DNA of 5,788 bases from Candidatus Bathyarchaeota archaeon (GTDB taxonomy: Archaea > Thermoproteota > Bathyarchaeia > TCS64), in NCBI GenBank assembly GCA_937877765.1, contig CALGBN010000155.1, positions 1 to 5,788 on the forward strand, given 5' to 3'. Positions 5,033 through 5,788 of the stretch are shown one piece after another. The notes under the pieces were generated by a model. The model was not told where the DNA came from. It ran no database searches and was given only the letters and a program-made list of their open reading frames with translations. The stretch's first letter is position 1, and the number at the start of each line of letters is the position of its first letter. Position numbers and translations under genes: made by a program.

Positions 5033-5788
5033 CTAACTCAGGTTCTCTAAACGTATCTGTTCCAAGTCCTTCTCAGATAACCCTTCCTTGGCAAGTATCT
5101 CCAGTATTAGATCAGTTTTAGCTCTACAGTACTCATCAACATCTTCGGCGGATTCAGCCAGACTGAGCTTCAACTCCTTGTACCTATTAAAATCTCTTGG
5201 ATTTTTGCTTAGATGTTTTTTCAGTAATACATGGTTTCTATAGGCGATAGAGTCTTTGTGACAAACGTATAGATTGTGGAGGTGTTTAGAACTTGTATCT
5301 AGTTTGAATGCTTCTCGTTCTTTTATTCCTAGATCACCAATGTGTCTATAGCCAAAAACCGCCAGTTGTTCTATAATCTTAGGGAAAACCCTCCAGTTAT
5401 CCAACACAATATCTATATCGATTATTGGCTTGGCGCTCATACCCGGGATTGATGTGCTACCAACGTGAACCACATCAACAGCGTATTTACTGATCGTTTC
5501 CCAAATCGGTGCACGTAATTCTTCAAACCAGTTAACCCAATCAGGATTATAGGCTTCTACAACATACTCATAGGCTTTCCAAGGATCTGTGTGCTCCCCG
5601 CAGGTGAATATGTCTAAAGCGGCATATCCATACTCAGGCCAAGTGTGTATCGATATGTGAGACTCTGCCAGGGCTATTATAGCCGTTATGCCTCCCCATG
5701 GCTCAAAGATCCTATGAAACTCGCCTAGATAGGTCGCTCCAGCTGCTTGAACCGCCCCTCGAAGAATGGATAGAGCCTTATCTACGTC
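5033..5788 (-). CDS. speD-grpB: S-adenosylmethionine decarboxylase (SpeD) fused to GrpB/UPF0157 domain, 5'-partial
   Basis: The frame is open from the window edge to the TAG at 5035-5033 (251 residues; about 20 N-terminal residues lie outside, judged against Thermotoga-type SpeD). Residues 1-75 are SpeD, a pyruvoyl enzyme that decarboxylates S-adenosylmethionine for polyamine synthesis. Self-cleavage at Glu42-Ser43 (AESHISIHTWPEYGYAA) would generate the pyruvoyl group. His48 and Cys63 (FTCGE) sit at the +5 and +20 spacings of the catalytic His and Cys. From about residue 76, a complete GrpB domain follows: EAYNPDWVNWFEELR; the signature HVGSTSIPGMSAKPIIDIDI (108-127), with GS and D-x-D as in the nucleotidyltransferase fold; and HLHNLYV. 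The length of about 175 is normal for GrpB. The first GTG in the GrpB part is at 5473, after its N-terminal segment. No ATG lies at the junction, so this is a true fusion. The GrpB reaction is unknown. SpeD relatives that decarboxylate arginine or ornithine exist, so the substrate is not certain. Confidence 0.92.
   Translation of the reverse strand, partial: DVDKALSILRGAVQAAGATYLGEFHRIFEPWGGITAIIALAESHISIHTWPEYGYAALDIFTCGEHTDPWKAYEYVVEAYNPDWVNWFEELRAPIWETISKYAVDVVHVGSTSIPGMSAKPIIDIDIVLDNWRVFPKIIEQLAVFGYRHIGDLGIKEREAFKLDTSSKHLHNLYVCHKDSIAYRNHVLLKKHLSKNPRDFNRYKELKLSLAESAEDVDEYCRAKTDLILEILAKEGLSEKDLEQIRLENLS

Noticed and set aside
5033..5473. Stand-alone GrpB gene starting at the GTG at 5473
   Set aside because: The conserved GrpB N-terminal segment (EAYNPDWVNWFEELR) lies upstream of that GTG in the same frame and joins SpeD without a stop or ATG. 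A start at 5473 would remove essential parts of the domain.

Overview
The window is a fragment of an archaeal chromosome, probably from an uncultured organism recovered by metagenomic or single-cell sequencing. The archaeal assignment rests mainly on the ribosomal proteins. A 337-residue uL3 with the archaeal/eukaryal-type GPW...AGQMGFHNRTEYNKRI core is followed, with a 4-base ATGA overlap, by an archaeal-type uL4. I cannot place it confidently below domain level. Overall base composition is moderate, with AT-rich intergenic gaps.

Layout: bases 1-72 are not biological. They are an untrimmed Illumina Nextera P7/i7/Tn5 mosaic-end adapter, so the contig ends artificially inside rpl4. All five genes that I can support lie on the minus strand. 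Read in the direction of transcription, from high to low coordinates, they are: (1) a 5'-truncated S-adenosylmethionine decarboxylase (SpeD) fused in frame to a GrpB/UPF0157 nucleotidyltransferase-fold domain (5788-5033); (2) an AT-rich gap of 283 bases with a 50-bp imperfect palindrome and candidate TATA boxes; (3) a 615-residue HflX-type GTPase fused to a complete endonuclease III (4749-2902); (4) a 12-helix MFS transporter overlapping it by 20 bases (2921-1746); (5) a 279-base gap with a C8/G8 run and a long-loop inverted repeat; (6) rpl3 (1466-453); and (7) partial rpl4 (456-73), the beginning of the S10-type ribosomal protein cluster.

The most interesting content is the two domain fusions. 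SpeD-GrpB keeps every recognisable SpeD catalytic residue (Glu-Ser cleavage site, His, Cys), but the usual C-terminal end of SpeD is replaced by GrpB. HflX-Nth joins a ribosome-associated GTPase to a base-excision-repair glycosylase. In its iron-sulfur loop the second cysteine ligand is replaced by histidine (C-X6-H-X2-C-X5-C). Neither fusion is an architecture I recognise as characterised. Whether they are novel needs database searches I could not run.

Expression signals differ between genes. rpl3 and rpl4 have clear Shine-Dalgarno sequences. hflX-nth has none and may be leaderless behind a TTTTTAA box. The MFS gene is probably translated from the hflX-nth transcript.
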